Under the pieces are notes generated by a model. That model ran no database searches and had not been told where the DNA came from. It saw only the letters and a program-made list of their open reading frames with translations. A stretch of DNA of 64,000 nucleotides from Dermacentor variabilis. Its lineage: Eukaryota; Arthropoda; Arachnida; Ixodida; Ixodidae. The stretch spans positions 261,682,115 through 261,746,114 of the forward strand of contig NC_134568.1 of assembly GCF_050947875.1 (NCBI RefSeq), given 5' to 3'. The translations under genes were made by a program, and so were the position numbers. Below, piece after piece: positions 43,561 through 53,790 of the stretch (the first letter of the stretch is position 1; every line of letters starts with the position of its first letter).

Positions 43561-45545
43561 GGATCATCATCATCCTCATCATCATCATCATCCTGGTAAC
43601 GCCCACTGCAGGCAAAGGCCTCTCCCATACTTCTCCAACTACTCCGGTCATGTACTAATTGTGGCCATGTTCCTGCGAACTTCTTAATCTCATCCGCCCA
43701 CCTAACTTTCTGCCACCCCCTGCTACGCTTCCCTTCTCTTGGAATCCAGTCCGTAACCCTTAATGACCATCGGTTATCTTCCCTCGTCATTACATGCCCT
43801 GCCCATTTCTTTTTGTTGATTTTTGTTGATTTTTGTTGAACTAAGATGTCATTAACATCTGCTTGTTCCCTCATTCAATCTGCTCCTTTCTTATCATTTA
43901 ACGTTACACCCATCATTCTTCTTTCCATAGCTCGTTGCGTCGTCCTCAATTTAAGTAGAACCCTTTTTGTAAGCCTCCAAGTTTCTGCCCCGTACGTGAG
44001 TACTGGTAAGACACAGCTGTTATGAACTTTTCTCTTGAGGGATAATGGTAACCTGCTGTTCATGATTTGAGAATGCCTGCCAAATGCACCCCAGCCCATT
44101 CTTATTCTTCTGATTATTTCAGTCTCACGATTCGGATCCGCGGTCACTACCTGTCCTTAGTAGATGTATTCCCTTACCACTTCCAGTGCCTCACTACCTA
44201 TCGTAAACTGCTGTTCTCTTCCGAGACTGTTAAACATTACTTTAGTTTTCTGCAGATTAATATTTAGAGCCACCCTTCGGCTTTGCCTCTCCAGGTCAGT
44301 GAGCATGCATTGCAGTTGGTCCCCTGAGTTACTAAGCAAGGCAATATCATCAGCGAATCGCAAGTTACTAAGGTATTCTCCATTAACTCTTTTCCCCAGT
44401 TCTTCCCAATCCAGGTCTCTGAATACCTGCTGTAAACTCGCTGTGAATAGCATTGGAGAGATCGTATCTCCCTGCCTGACGCCTTTCTTTATTGGGATTT
44501 TGTTGCTTTCTTTATGGAGGACTACGGTGGCTGCGGAGCCGCTATAGATATCTCAGTATTTTTACATACGGCTCGTCTACACCCTCATTCCGTAATGCCT
44601 CCATGACTGCTGAGGTTTCGACTGAATCAAACGCTTTCTCATAATCAATGAAAGCTATATATAAGGGTTGGTTATATTCCGCCCATTTCTCTATCACCCG
44701 ATTGATAGTGTGAATATGGTCTATTGTTGAGTAGCCTTTACGGAATCCTGCCTGGTCCTTTGGTTGACAGAAGTCTAAGGTGTTCCTGATTCTTTTTGCG
44801 ATTACCTTAGTAAATACTTTGTAGGCAACGGACAGTAAGCTGATCGGTCTATAATTTTTCAAGTCTTTTGCGTCCGCTTTCTTATGGATTAGGATTATGT
44901 TAACGTTCTTCCAAGATTCCGGTACGCTCGAGGTCATGAGGCATTGCGTATACAGGGTGGCCAGTTGTTCTAGAACAATCTGCCCTCCATCCTTCAACAA
45001 ATCTGCTGTTACCTGATCCTCCCCAGCTGCTTTCCCACTTTGCATGGCTCCCAAGGCTTTCTTTACTTCTTCCGGCGTTACTTGTGGGATGTCAAATTCC
45101 TCTAGACTATTCTCTCTTCCATTATCGTCGTGGGTGCCACTGGTACTGTATAAATCTCTATAGAACTCATCAGCCCCTTCAACTAGCTGATCCATATTAG
45201 TAATGATATGGCCGGCTTTGTCTCTTAACGCATACATCTGATTATTGCCTGTTCCTAGTTTCTTCTTCACTGCTTTTAGGCTTCCTCCGTTCCTGAGAGC
45301 ATGTTCAATTCTATCCATATTATACTTCCTTATGTCAGTTGTCTTAGGCTTGTTGATTAACTTGGAAAGTTCTATTCTAGCTGTAGGGTTAGAGGCTTTC
45401 ATACATTGCCGTTTCTTGATCAGATCTTTCGTCTTCTGGGGTATTAATGTGTTACTACAAGAACTTACCCTGGGATCGTTAGCCCGCGCCACCTTCTCAT
45501 TCATTAGAGCTGCACATTGTTTTTGGTAACTAGCCAACTGAATTC
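43561..45545 (-). pseudogene. RTE-like LINE, 5'-truncated, nearly open RT
   Basis: Reverse transcriptase on the minus strand starting inside the pre-RT domain (SYQKQCAALMNEK). RT: NYRPISLLSVAYKVFTKVIA near 44860, FIDYEKAFDSVE near 44660, VRQGDTISPMLF near 44480, LRFADDIALLS near 44370, then VLPVLTYGAETW near 44000 and WAGHVMTREDNRW near 43800. A 2-bp deletion near 44550 shifts the frame, and in-frame stops are at about 44157 and 43875. The 3' end is a (GAT)n-type run at 43562-43595, as usual for RTE elements. No endonuclease remains. It interrupts LINE B3 at about 45545. Confidence 0.88.
43562..43595. repeat. ATC/GAT microsatellite tail of the RTE-like LINE
   Basis: ATCATCATCATCCTCATCATCATC on the plus strand, at the 3' end of the RTE-like element. 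It inflates the last codons of the minus frame into Asp repeats. Confidence 0.85.
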
Positions 45546-46802
45546 AGATCTCTAGGTCCACGCGTGCGCACCAAATTGACATCCCTGGTCTAAATACAAT
45601 TTGGCAGGGGCTCAAAATTTTTATATGGCCACAAATTTAAGCATTCGTGCGTGTAATAATCTTTCTATTAATTTTAGAAGATTAAGTATGTTAGAGAAAT
45701 AGGCGGAATATTGTCTAGGACATACCTTTTGGTTTGGTCGTTCAGCAGTGGAATCACCTTCGCTATTCTCCCCGCAGGATGCATCCATGCTTATTTTATA
45801 GAGTAATTTACGGCATCTAACAAGCCGTTAGGAGCGACATCAAAGAGAAGTTAATAATCTAAGCAGTGAGACCATCGGGACCTGCGGCTGCAGCTGGTAA
45901 ACATGAAACAACTTGGGACAATTCTGACAAAGAAATCTCTTAGAAATCGTCTAATGTGTCCTGTCTCTGACTAGAGGAGGGAAGACAGGTCGCGAATAGT
46001 GTCTCCAACCCTCTCGCAATTACATATAGAGATTCAGCATTATCACTTGTGGTTAAAACTGTGGCTACCAAGTTCAAAGGACGCGGAATCATTTTTTGTG
46101 GATCTTAAAAACCGAAACAATGGACGCTTACTATTTGACTTTGAAAGAAATTCGAAATGACGGACATTGTAGTTATCTTTTACCTTAGATACCGTTCTTT
46201 TAAATGTTCCAGCAATAAATTTATAGTTCCTCCAGCTTTTCGGAAACTGGTTATACATGAGGTTTTTCCATGCAGCTTTCCGTCGCTTGTAGTCCCACGA
46301 GCAGTCGTCATTCCACTAATTTGTTGCAGGGTCTTTGCGTGCCTTTAACTGGAATTCTGTCTTTTTTCGTGACGTATTTATGATTGAGAAAATATCATCA
46401 GCGTTCAATGAAGAACTTTCACTTGATTTGTAAGTAGTCTGTAAGCATTTTTTAAAATATATGGAAGGATAGCGGACCTATAAATTCAAAGACAACCGGA
46501 AAATGATCACTGTTTGTCCCAACATCCACTGTTTCCCATGAGGATATGGAAAGACCTGGACCCGAAAATCTGAGATCCAGCACAGATCTAAACTGTCCGC
46601 GAAGAAATGTAACTGACGCCGAATTCTGACACAAAAAATTATTACTTGTTGCCCAGTCCCAGAGACGGTTTCCACACTGGTCTGACCTGGATCCCCATGG
46701 GTACATGATGTGAGTTGAAGTCTCCAGTCAATACTATCTCTTTAGCGCATTTTGCCAGAACCGAGTCTAGTGGGCGCGTGTATCTTGCACATCCGAAGGA
46801 AA

Positions 46803-46879
<77 letters not shown>

Positions 46880-47176
46880 AACGAGAAAGCTCTATTGCCA
46901 GGGAGAATAATTTCTATCGATAGAATTTCACATTCTGGAGACATCAGCTGGAATGATTTGCCCTTTGGCAAAACTTGTTTAAGGCCATAATTAACAAGCC
47001 CCCATCTCTAGACGGGCGATCTAGGCGAAAGGACCTAAAATTACGCAAACAAAATAGTTTTACAGGGGATAACAAGGTTTCTTGCAGTAAAATTACATTT
47101 GGAGAAATTTGAGAAGATAGAACGTTTTAATCAGTAGAAGCAGCGAAGGTTGATCTGCAGTTGCACTGCAGCACCC
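45546..47176 (-). pseudogene. LINE B3 ORF2, APE endonuclease and N-terminal RT
   Basis: Minus strand from about 47175: VLQCNCRSTFAASTD (APE start), SPNVILLQETLLS near 47100, SPECEILSIEIILPG near 46950, a TA-repeat expansion, then EIVLTGDFNSHHVP near 46740, LWDWATSNN near 46670 and SDHFPVVFEF near 46510. The RT linker and start: FIAGTFKRTVSKVKDNYN near 46215, then FRPGMSIWCARVDLE near 45590, where the RTE-like LINE cuts in. Many frame changes. Confidence 0.85.
46804..46876. repeat. (TA)n microsatellite, 73 bp
   Basis: Uninterrupted TA dinucleotides inside the B3 endonuclease, between ILPGNRAFSLG and LSFGCARYTR on the minus strand, where related copies have a short loop (LVNLYFPAG in B2). Confidence 0.97.
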
Positions 47177-47674
47177 TCATATACCTTCCGGCGATGAGAG
47201 CACCGCAGATGCAACAGCCTCCTCCAGCATATTACATTTCTGGTTGGCTTCAGAGAGGATTTTCTTGAATTTAAAAATTGAGTGTGAAGCGGTAGCCTCC
47301 AGGGAAGAAGACCTCCTTTCCTGTGCCCTCACGTCAATTTCCATGTTTGAGGTATCCTGATAATCCGAGTTGTCTGGGCTACTAGTGACCTTGTTTGAAA
47401 AACCTGGATCAGGCCTGACTTGCTTTATGTGAGACGTGGTCCCAGTTTCTCCATCTTCCTTAAAGAAAAGTGAACTAGCATTCATGTCACAGTTTAATGA
47501 CTGAGCAGTAGCAGTCGGTAATAATTGTGATGTGAGGATCCAAGTTCACTAAAGCATTCCGTGAGGCTTTCTACAATACGCTCCATAACTTTAGCTATAG
47601 ATTTTTCAGTAGTTTGTGCGATTACCTCTGACAGGCTATCATCAACTACACGCTGGTGTCGTGCTGTCACACTC
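47177..47674 (-). pseudogene. LINE B3 ORF1, C-terminal part
   Basis: Continues the B3 ORF1 after the inserted LINE A2: SVTARHQRVVDDSLSEVIAQ right at 47672, TEKSIAKVMERIVESL near 47610, then, after a shift, the acidic C-terminus ending SSPEGI with a stop at 47177. The phrase SVTARH is continuous with EGAHGYAG at 52950, as in YASVTARH of B2. Confidence 0.85.
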
Positions 47675-47735
47675 TTTTTTTTTTATTGCGATAAGGCTTG
47701 CCCTTAAGGCATAATTCTTGGACTGTATATGTGTA

Positions 47736-50700
47736 TTATATGTGTGCTGTGAGGCCTGTGTTGTGTATGAATTGGAGCATTGTTTTGTGGAATCTGTTGT
47801 CATGTATCCAGCGGTCATAGCTGGTTGTCACACTGTAGCGGAGGCCGGCTTCCAGTAGGAGACGCGAGCGTTCCGATTGTAAACCCGTACATGTCCATAT
47901 TAGGTGGTATGCATCTGATTCCACCACAGGAACGGAGCAGTATGGACACGTAGCACCCAGTGGTAAATGCGACCAGTTCCACCTTGAGACAACAGCCGGT
48001 GTAAGGGCCACCCCGGCCCGAAGCCTCCTAAGCACAACTTCCTCCGCCCTAGTAAGGTGAAGGGGGAGGGAGCAGACACACGGTGGGATAAGAGCGCGTG
48101 TGTCCTGCCGGAGAACATTTTTACGGGCTCGCAGCGAGTTACGGGGTTGCGGTGGGAGGGGAATAGGTGGAGGATCAGGATTAGGAGGGCAGTGTGCCTG
48201 CTGGTCAGCAGCAATGTTGTGAGGGTTCGCTGAATGGCCTTGAATCCAGTGTACCTTGACGCAAGTAGATGTCTTACTATTCATAGTGTGTATTGTCTCG
48301 CAGATTTCCATCGCCTTATCAACCTTCTTGAGTTCCTGGATAGCCGCTAAAGAATCGGTGAAGATATCTAGTTGCTTGATGGTAGGCAGCTTAGATGTCG
48401 CATCTTGCACAGCGTCGTGGATGGCTTGAAGTTCCATTACTAGAGCGCTGGCTTCTGTAGATAAATAGCGCTGGTGGCCGCTGATGAAATTATGCGTAGT
48501 ACTCAGGAATGATGTCCTTCCGCCGTCTGGGAGAATGGCAGCATCCGTATAGATTTGGCAGGTGTTAACGCATGATGCATCGACGATGTTGTGTTCGTCA
48601 ATAATACCTGTTGTATCGCGGCGTCGTAACCTCGTTGGCTTATTAGTTGTGATGCTGGTGAATTCCCAGGGAGGCATTGGATAGGGCTGATTGTCAATGC
48701 GAGAGCCGCGGTGAAAATGAGCATGCAACGCAGCGACAGCCGGAACAAGTTGCTTTTTTATTTCACGTGCTTTTTCACGTTGCAAAATGAGCTCAGCAAT
48801 TGTGTTGAGCTGGGCATGTTCCTGTAAGGTTGGTATCGGAGTGATGCGGGGCAGTGCTGTGATTGTGCGCATAGCATCACGATTAATCGTCTCCAACTGT
48901 GCCAGCTGTGCCAAAGTCAGCCGTTGAAATTGAGCTTGATATAAAATCCGTGGCTGCAAGACTGCACGTACCAACCGTCGAGCTACGTCAGTACGAGCTC
49001 CAGCGGCTTTTGCTGCAATGCGACGAATAAGGTGAAGTGTTTTTGTCGAACTCTGTCTGGTTTTACGGAGCCAGTGTGCACCACTGCCGGATTGGTGAAT
49101 ATCGAGACCCAGTATGCGCACCTCAGAAGCCTCAGGGATTGTCACTGCGCCGAGTCTAAATGTAAAGGGGTGCTGCGTGATTCTTGTGCGTCCTTTCTTG
49201 TTGGCCACCACAACATAGCTTGATTTTTGGGCGGAAATGTCCAATCCTGCTTTCCGAGCGTAGTTGTTCAGCACATCAAGGGCTTCTTGAAGCTGTTGAG
49301 CTTGTCTAGAGATATCTTTATGCACGGACCACAAAGTGACGTCATCCGCATAGATTAAGAACCTCACATCTGGAATCGGATGTAGTTGCCAGGCTAGAGG
49401 TATTAGAGCAACGTTGAAGAGAAGAGGAGCCAGAACCGAACCTTGTGGGACTCCTCTGTTCGATGTGAAGTATCCTTCTTGCCTTCCATCTACTCTAATC
49501 GCAAATGTGCGATTCTGGAGGAATGAGTAGATGAATCTTATCACCCGCGGTGGAAGTCCCAGGTCGATGAGGTTGGATATAATGACTTCATGGTCTATAT
49601 TGTCATAAGCTTTCGTTATGTCTGTTGCTACTACCGTGCGTACAGCGTGACTGTGTGGAGAAACCTGTAAAACATCGTCTGATAACATAGAAAGTCCGTC
49701 TTCAGTTCCCAAGTAAGAACGGAATCCAATTTGGGCAGGATGATATTTATCGTGGCGTTCAAGCCACCAGGAAACTCGTGTGGCCAGCATCTTTTCAGCG
49801 AGTTTGCAGACAGTTGAGGTTAGTGAAATTGGGCGTAAAGACTGCAGGCTATTTGGAGACTTTCCTGGTTTCGGAATCGCAACAACAATTGAATGCTTCC
49901 AATCAGGTGGAACGTTTCCAGTCTCCCATACTTTATTAATAGCCTGAAGAAGTGCGTCGAGAGCTGCTCCTTCCATGTTCTTGAAAACCTCATAAGGAAT
50001 ACCATCGGGACCAGGTGTTGTTCGTTGCTTCGAAGTTTCAATCGCCGCTATTAGTTCGGCCATGCTGAAAGGGCTGGATATTTCGGATTTGGACTCATCA
50101 ATTTCGGGGCAGTTTATAGGTGACGCTTGATCGTATTTCGGGAAAAACGCTCTAGCAGCGTGTTCTGCAAATTGATGTGGCGAACTCTGCATCGCTAACC
50201 TAACGCTCTCTGCAGGGTCAGGTTGCTTATGACCGCGTTCCATTGACCGGAACGTACGCCAAAGTGCTCTGTTTCCAATGCCCGATCCAAGATTCTCGCA
50301 CCACTCATACCATCGTCGTCGAGAAAGTTGCTTTTCGTGCTGACGCGCCTTCGCCGCTATATGGTTAGCACGTGCACGGCTACCTGGTGCATCGGGATTC
50401 CTCGACGCATACAATTCTGCCTGACGTCGCTTTGCCCAAAGTTGCAAAAGGGTGAGGTCCGGTTGAGGTTGTTCCTCGTCAACTGTGGTTACAGTGGTGT
50501 TCCTCCGTAGCAGTTCTTGCAAAGCGGGAAGAATTTCTGAGGGCTCTGAGGGTACTTTATCAATCGATGATTCCCGAAACTTATCCCAATGCGTAACTGT
50601 TACTCGTCGTCGAATTTTCTTTATGCACGTTCTGTGCAAACCAATCATTATGGGCATATGATCACTGCCCCATGTATCTGGTTCCACCCGCCACTGCGGC

Positions 50701-51338
50701 ATTCCAGGACCCAACCACCACGTGAGGTCTGGAGCGTTTGTTTTAGATACTGCGGGTACAGCACAGGTAGCCACAGCGTGATGGTTCAGTAGTGTAAAAG
50801 TGGCATCGCTCATGATGTTTTTAACTTGGCATCCTCTTCGGGAGTTGTACTTGTACCCCCATTCTGTATGTGGGGCATTGAAGTCTCCACCCACGAGAAT
50901 AGGAATTCCCGGGTACGTAGACCGGAGATGGGCTATCCATCCTAAGTTCAAACGTGTGCGCTGCGGTCTGGCGTAGAATGACACTAGAATGACAGGAGTC
51001 TTCACTGGTCGTGTCAGGACCCCGACAACTTCTTGATTACCACTACACCATGGCTCCAGGTCAAGCACTGTGTGAGCAATACACGATGATATATAAACTG
51101 CAGCTTTTCCCGGAGCTGAAGCCATTGTAGTAGCACGTCTATCTCTAATAGATGGGTTATGATACCCATTAAAATTGGATAGGGAGCATAGCTTATTATG
51201 CTCTTGAATAAGCAGTGCCCATACATGTAGCTTATTGTATTGAAGCTTGGTTTTAATTTCTCCTAACTTGGAGTTGAGGCCCCGACAATTCCACTGTAGA
51301 ATTCCATCCTGTGACAGCTGCTGCAGAGAATTAGCCAT
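47736..51338 (-). CDS. A2 ORF2: APE endonuclease, RT, RNase H, CCHC
   Basis: 1200 intact codons. APE about 13-235: LQWNCRG (N17), IQEHN (E46), GGDFNAPHTEWG (D152, N154), GSDHMPI (D226, H227). RT about 440-760: TPGPDGIPYE, motif A ATDITKAYDN (D573), GVPQGSVLAPLLFN and YADD at 663-666. RNase H about 928-1046: QIYTDAA (D932), ALVMELQAI (E969), IFTDSLAAI (D995), AADQQ (D1045). C-terminal CCHC: C1131, C1134, H1145, C1150. It nicks target DNA and copies its own RNA by target-primed reverse transcription. RNase H places it in the I superfamily. The start overlaps the ORF1 stop in ATGGCTAA (51338-51331), suggesting reinitiation. Confidence 0.95.
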   Translation of the reverse strand: MANSLQQLSQDGILQWNCRGLNSKLGEIKTKLQYNKLHVWALLIQEHNKLCSLSNFNGYHNPSIRDRRATTMASAPGKAAVYISSCIAHTVLDLEPWCSGNQEVVGVLTRPVKTPVILVSFYARPQRTRLNLGWIAHLRSTYPGIPILVGGDFNAPHTEWGYKYNSRRGCQVKNIMSDATFTLLNHHAVATCAVPAVSKTNAPDLTWWLGPGMPQWRVEPDTWGSDHMPIMIGLHRTCIKKIRRRVTVTHWDKFRESSIDKVPSEPSEILPALQELLRRNTTVTTVDEEQPQPDLTLLQLWAKRRQAELYASRNPDAPGSRARANHIAAKARQHEKQLSRRRWYEWCENLGSGIGNRALWRTFRSMERGHKQPDPAESVRLAMQSSPHQFAEHAARAFFPKYDQASPINCPEIDESKSEISSPFSMAELIAAIETSKQRTTPGPDGIPYEVFKNMEGAALDALLQAINKVWETGNVPPDWKHSIVVAIPKPGKSPNSLQSLRPISLTSTVCKLAEKMLATRVSWWLERHDKYHPAQIGFRSYLGTEDGLSMLSDDVLQVSPHSHAVRTVVATDITKAYDNIDHEVIISNLIDLGLPPRVIRFIYSFLQNRTFAIRVDGRQEGYFTSNRGVPQGSVLAPLLFNVALIPLAWQLHPIPDVRFLIYADDVTLWSVHKDISRQAQQLQEALDVLNNYARKAGLDISAQKSSYVVVANKKGRTRITQHPFTFRLGAVTIPEASEVRILGLDIHQSGSGAHWLRKTRQSSTKTLHLIRRIAAKAAGARTDVARRLVRAVLQPRILYQAQFQRLTLAQLAQLETINRDAMRTITALPRITPIPTLQEHAQLNTIAELILQREKAREIKKQLVPAVAALHAHFHRGSRIDNQPYPMPPWEFTSITTNKPTRLRRRDTTGIIDEHNIVDASCVNTCQIYTDAAILPDGGRTSFLSTTHNFISGHQRYLSTEASALVMELQAIHDAVQDATSKLPTIKQLDIFTDSLAAIQELKKVDKAMEICETIHTMNSKTSTCVKVHWIQGHSANPHNIAADQQAHCPPNPDPPPIPLPPQPRNSLRARKNVLRQDTRALIPPCVCSLPLHLTRAEEVVLRRLRAGVALTPAVVSRWNWSHLPLGATCPYCSVPVVESDAYHLIWTCTGLQSERSRLLLEAGLRYSVTTSYDRWIHDNRFHKTMLQFIHNTGLTAHI

Positions 51339-52758
51339 GATGCAGGCAATTCTGAATGAGCAACGTTAGTTGTGCAAGTTGATCTAAAACTGCTGTCCAA
51401 ACAGCTTGGTTGACCTGTGGTGCCGGACGGGATCCAGGCATAAAGGTGGCATTCGCAGTGGTTGATGCGTCACGTGTCGGTCCTATTTTCTGACGACGCA
51501 GAATTACCAATTCTTTATGTTTGCGTAGTCGCTCAATCTCTCTGGCCAGTGCGTCTATCCGAGCGTCAATGTCATCATGGTCATCATCAGACTGATGCAG
51601 AGGTTCCGGTAATTTCTGTTTCTTTGTCTGCGACTGCTTGCCACGTTTAAGAACAGAAGAATACAGTTGTGTTTCTGGGGCTTTTTCTTCTTCTGCCAAG
51701 AGCATCTCTGGCTCTTCTGCAAGAACCTCATAACGATTGTGTGTTGTTACTATAGTCGTTTTTGGTATAGCCTTTCGTATCCGTATTGTGGCCTTCTGTT
51801 TAGTCGGACAATTTGTGCTTGTCATATCGTGCTCATCAGATTCACATAAGCCACATCGATATCGTGGTTGGCCTTCTGGTGTGAGCTTTTCTGGATCAAT
51901 AGTACGCTGTGGGCAAAATGCCTGCATGTGTCCACGTTGAAAGCAGCGGTAGCAGAATATTGCTCGAGGAAGGTAGGGTTTAGGTCGCAATATGCAACCA
52001 TAGTAATAAAACCGTTCTGGGATACATTGAGGGCCCTGTACCGTCACTAAGCATGTACGGCTCTTGCCCATGAATCTAGCTGCGAGCACCCTGTGTGTCG
52101 TGGAGGTCAATTCACGACATATTATCTCAGGGGTGTCTTCTGGGTCAATGCCATAGACAACACACCTCTGTATATTAGGGCCCGATGCAAAGTAGCACTG
52201 CACAGGCAGGTGTTGATCTTCTGACAGCGGGATAGATGTTAAAGTGCACATTTTCTGCACATCACTGAGAGATGCCAAGTGCACAGTGATCGAGTTGGTA
52301 GATTTATATGCTGCGAACCCTTTGTATCCGGTGGTTTCAAGAGATTGGTCGATGACCCTTTGGACATATTTTGTGGCTACTGAAGTTATGTCGTAGCATG
52401 AAAGGGGTCGTATATGAACTCGATATGATTGAGAAGGGGTGGGCGTTGGGTAAGACTGAGAGGGAGCGGGCGTAGGGGAGGCCGTGGAGGAATTGTCTGG
52501 GGTGGCCCTTACCTTTTTTGCCGGTTGCTCCGAAGCGAAGGCGTCTTGTTGAAGCACGTTGATAGGGGCACCTCGCTTGGCTGCATTCGTCGAACCGCCA
52601 GACGGCTGCACGTCCATAGGGTCACCAGTGTCCGTCGGCACGACTGCGGATAGGTTCACATTCACATCACGAAGAGGACTGTCCTTCGGTGTTGCATCTT
52701 GGGTATTGGAGCTATCGGTTGCACACTTCGGCTGCATAGTTGGCATGGATGTTGTCAT
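51331..52758 (-). CDS. A2 ORF1: CCHC RNA-binding protein
   Basis: 475 codons from the Met at 52758. This start is chosen because the leader upstream lacks counterpart coding sequence in A1 and LRMTTSM aligns with LRMDTTN there; the frame stays open to 53016 only by running into LINE B3. A Pro/Ser/Thr-rich N-terminus is followed by a conserved block (TSVATKYVQRVIDQSLETT, YYYGCILRPKPYLP) and knuckles CYRCFQRGHMQAFC and CGLCESDEHDMTSTNC. A Lys-rich linker and a C-terminal helix (IDALAREIERLRKHK) that could form a coiled coil complete it. It would package LINE RNA. Confidence 0.9.
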   Translation of the reverse strand: MTTSMPTMQPKCATDSSNTQDATPKDSPLRDVNVNLSAVVPTDTGDPMDVQPSGGSTNAAKRGAPINVLQQDAFASEQPAKKVRATPDNSSTASPTPAPSQSYPTPTPSQSYRVHIRPLSCYDITSVATKYVQRVIDQSLETTGYKGFAAYKSTNSITVHLASLSDVQKMCTLTSIPLSEDQHLPVQCYFASGPNIQRCVVYGIDPEDTPEIICRELTSTTHRVLAARFMGKSRTCLVTVQGPQCIPERFYYYGCILRPKPYLPRAIFCYRCFQRGHMQAFCPQRTIDPEKLTPEGQPRYRCGLCESDEHDMTSTNCPTKQKATIRIRKAIPKTTIVTTHNRYEVLAEEPEMLLAEEEKAPETQLYSSVLKRGKQSQTKKQKLPEPLHQSDDDHDDIDARIDALAREIERLRKHKELVILRRQKIGPTRDASTTANATFMPGSRPAPQVNQAVWTAVLDQLAQLTLLIQNCLHHG

Positions 52759-52947
52759 GCGCAGCAGTCCAGTGGAAGGTACAGATGAGGAGCTCACATC
52801 TGGCACAAACACTTCTTCTTCGTCGGGCGAGCGCGGCGGCTCGGCCGCACTAAGCCTAAGCGCCAGCCGTGCTTGTTTAGAGTCTATCAGACGAGCAGGA
52901 TCAGTAGGACAAGGCAAAGAAGAGTCCTCACCAGAGTCCACAGGTCC

Positions 52948-53790
52948 CGCATAACCATGGGCTCCTTCCTTTACCGCCGCAATGGCCTCTCGGCGTGAGC
53001 AACGCCTTTTGTCCATAACTTACAGTATTTGGACTTCTTGAGTTCTAGCAGGGCAGTTTGAGTAATCAGCCTTGTGGGCTCCACCGCAAAGGCATCACGA
53101 GTACGATTGAATCGAGCGGTCACTAACGGAATGGTTCTCGCTGCAGGCGCCACAACGAAGGCTTGATTTACAACCATCTATGCTATGACCATAGTGCCAA
53201 CAATTGCGACATTGTAATGGAAGAGAGGCAAGCGGCTCCAATCTGAAGATTAGAGGCCAGACAGTAGGGTAAGATGCACCCGCGAACGTGGCAATTGTGG
53301 ACTCAGTAGGGACACGTGCAGTGCCCACCATTCTGTTGCACCGGTAAACAGCCATTACCCCAGCCGCGGAGAGTTTTTCTAGAGTCTCTGACGGACTTAA
53401 ATTGGAGTCCACACCACGAACCCTTAGTGCAGGGAAGATGCGGGGGGATGAATGCACTCACTTGCATCGATCCGAATGATGAGCATTTAAGTAGGTCATA
53501 CACACACACCTGGTCTGGCGAACGGCAAACAATTCCACCTCTGCCAAACTGTCATACATCAGTGATGTGCAAGTTGTGATACGTGGCCGCCTGAAGTTCC
53601 GCCTGCACTGCTTTCGCGTTGTTGAGCCGGATGGCTCCTCCATGCAAATGCACCACCGCCACAGGAATGCTGTACACCCCACTGTGAAAGAAAGCTTCAA
53701 GAGGCATTTAATCAGGTGATAGGGAGGCCGACGAAGGCGGAGATCGCCCCGGGCCGTCCCCTGGAGAATTTCTCGACATTTGTGGCACTA
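52948..53790 (-). pseudogene. LINE B3 ORF1, N-terminal part
   Basis: Minus strand from 53779 (MSRNSPGDGPGRS): YSIPVAVVHLHGGAIRL near 53660, [10 protein letters not shown] near 53530, NLSPSETLEKLSAAGVMAVY near 53405, ESTIATFAG near 53300, knuckle CRNCWHYGHSIDGC near 53195, CGGAHKADYSNC near 53075 and MDKRRCSRREAIAAVKEGAH from 53016 to the insertion of A2 near 52948. Stops near 53700, 53560 and 53090. Confidence 0.85.

Larger units (their letters stand above)
47675..52947 (-). mobile_element. LINE family A, copy A2, full length (~5.27 kb)
   Basis: Non-LTR retrotransposon with both ORFs open, inserted in ORF1 of B3. The 3' end reads TTATGCCTTAAGGGCAAGCC then ATAAAAAAAAAA (A-run 47684-47675), and matches the 3' end of A1. 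The 5' end at about 52947 is where B3 codons (GYA) stop; a 189-nt leader precedes ORF1. A target duplication longer than a base or two is not apparent. It has everything needed for autonomous mobility. Confidence 0.92.

Noticed and set aside
46642..46990. Tyr-Ile repeat proteins on both strands
   Set aside because: Translation of a (TA)n microsatellite.
52759..53016. Start of LINE A2 ORF1 at 53016
   Set aside because: The first 23 or so codons belong to LINE B3 and the rest is A2 leader. The homologous start is the Met at 52758.
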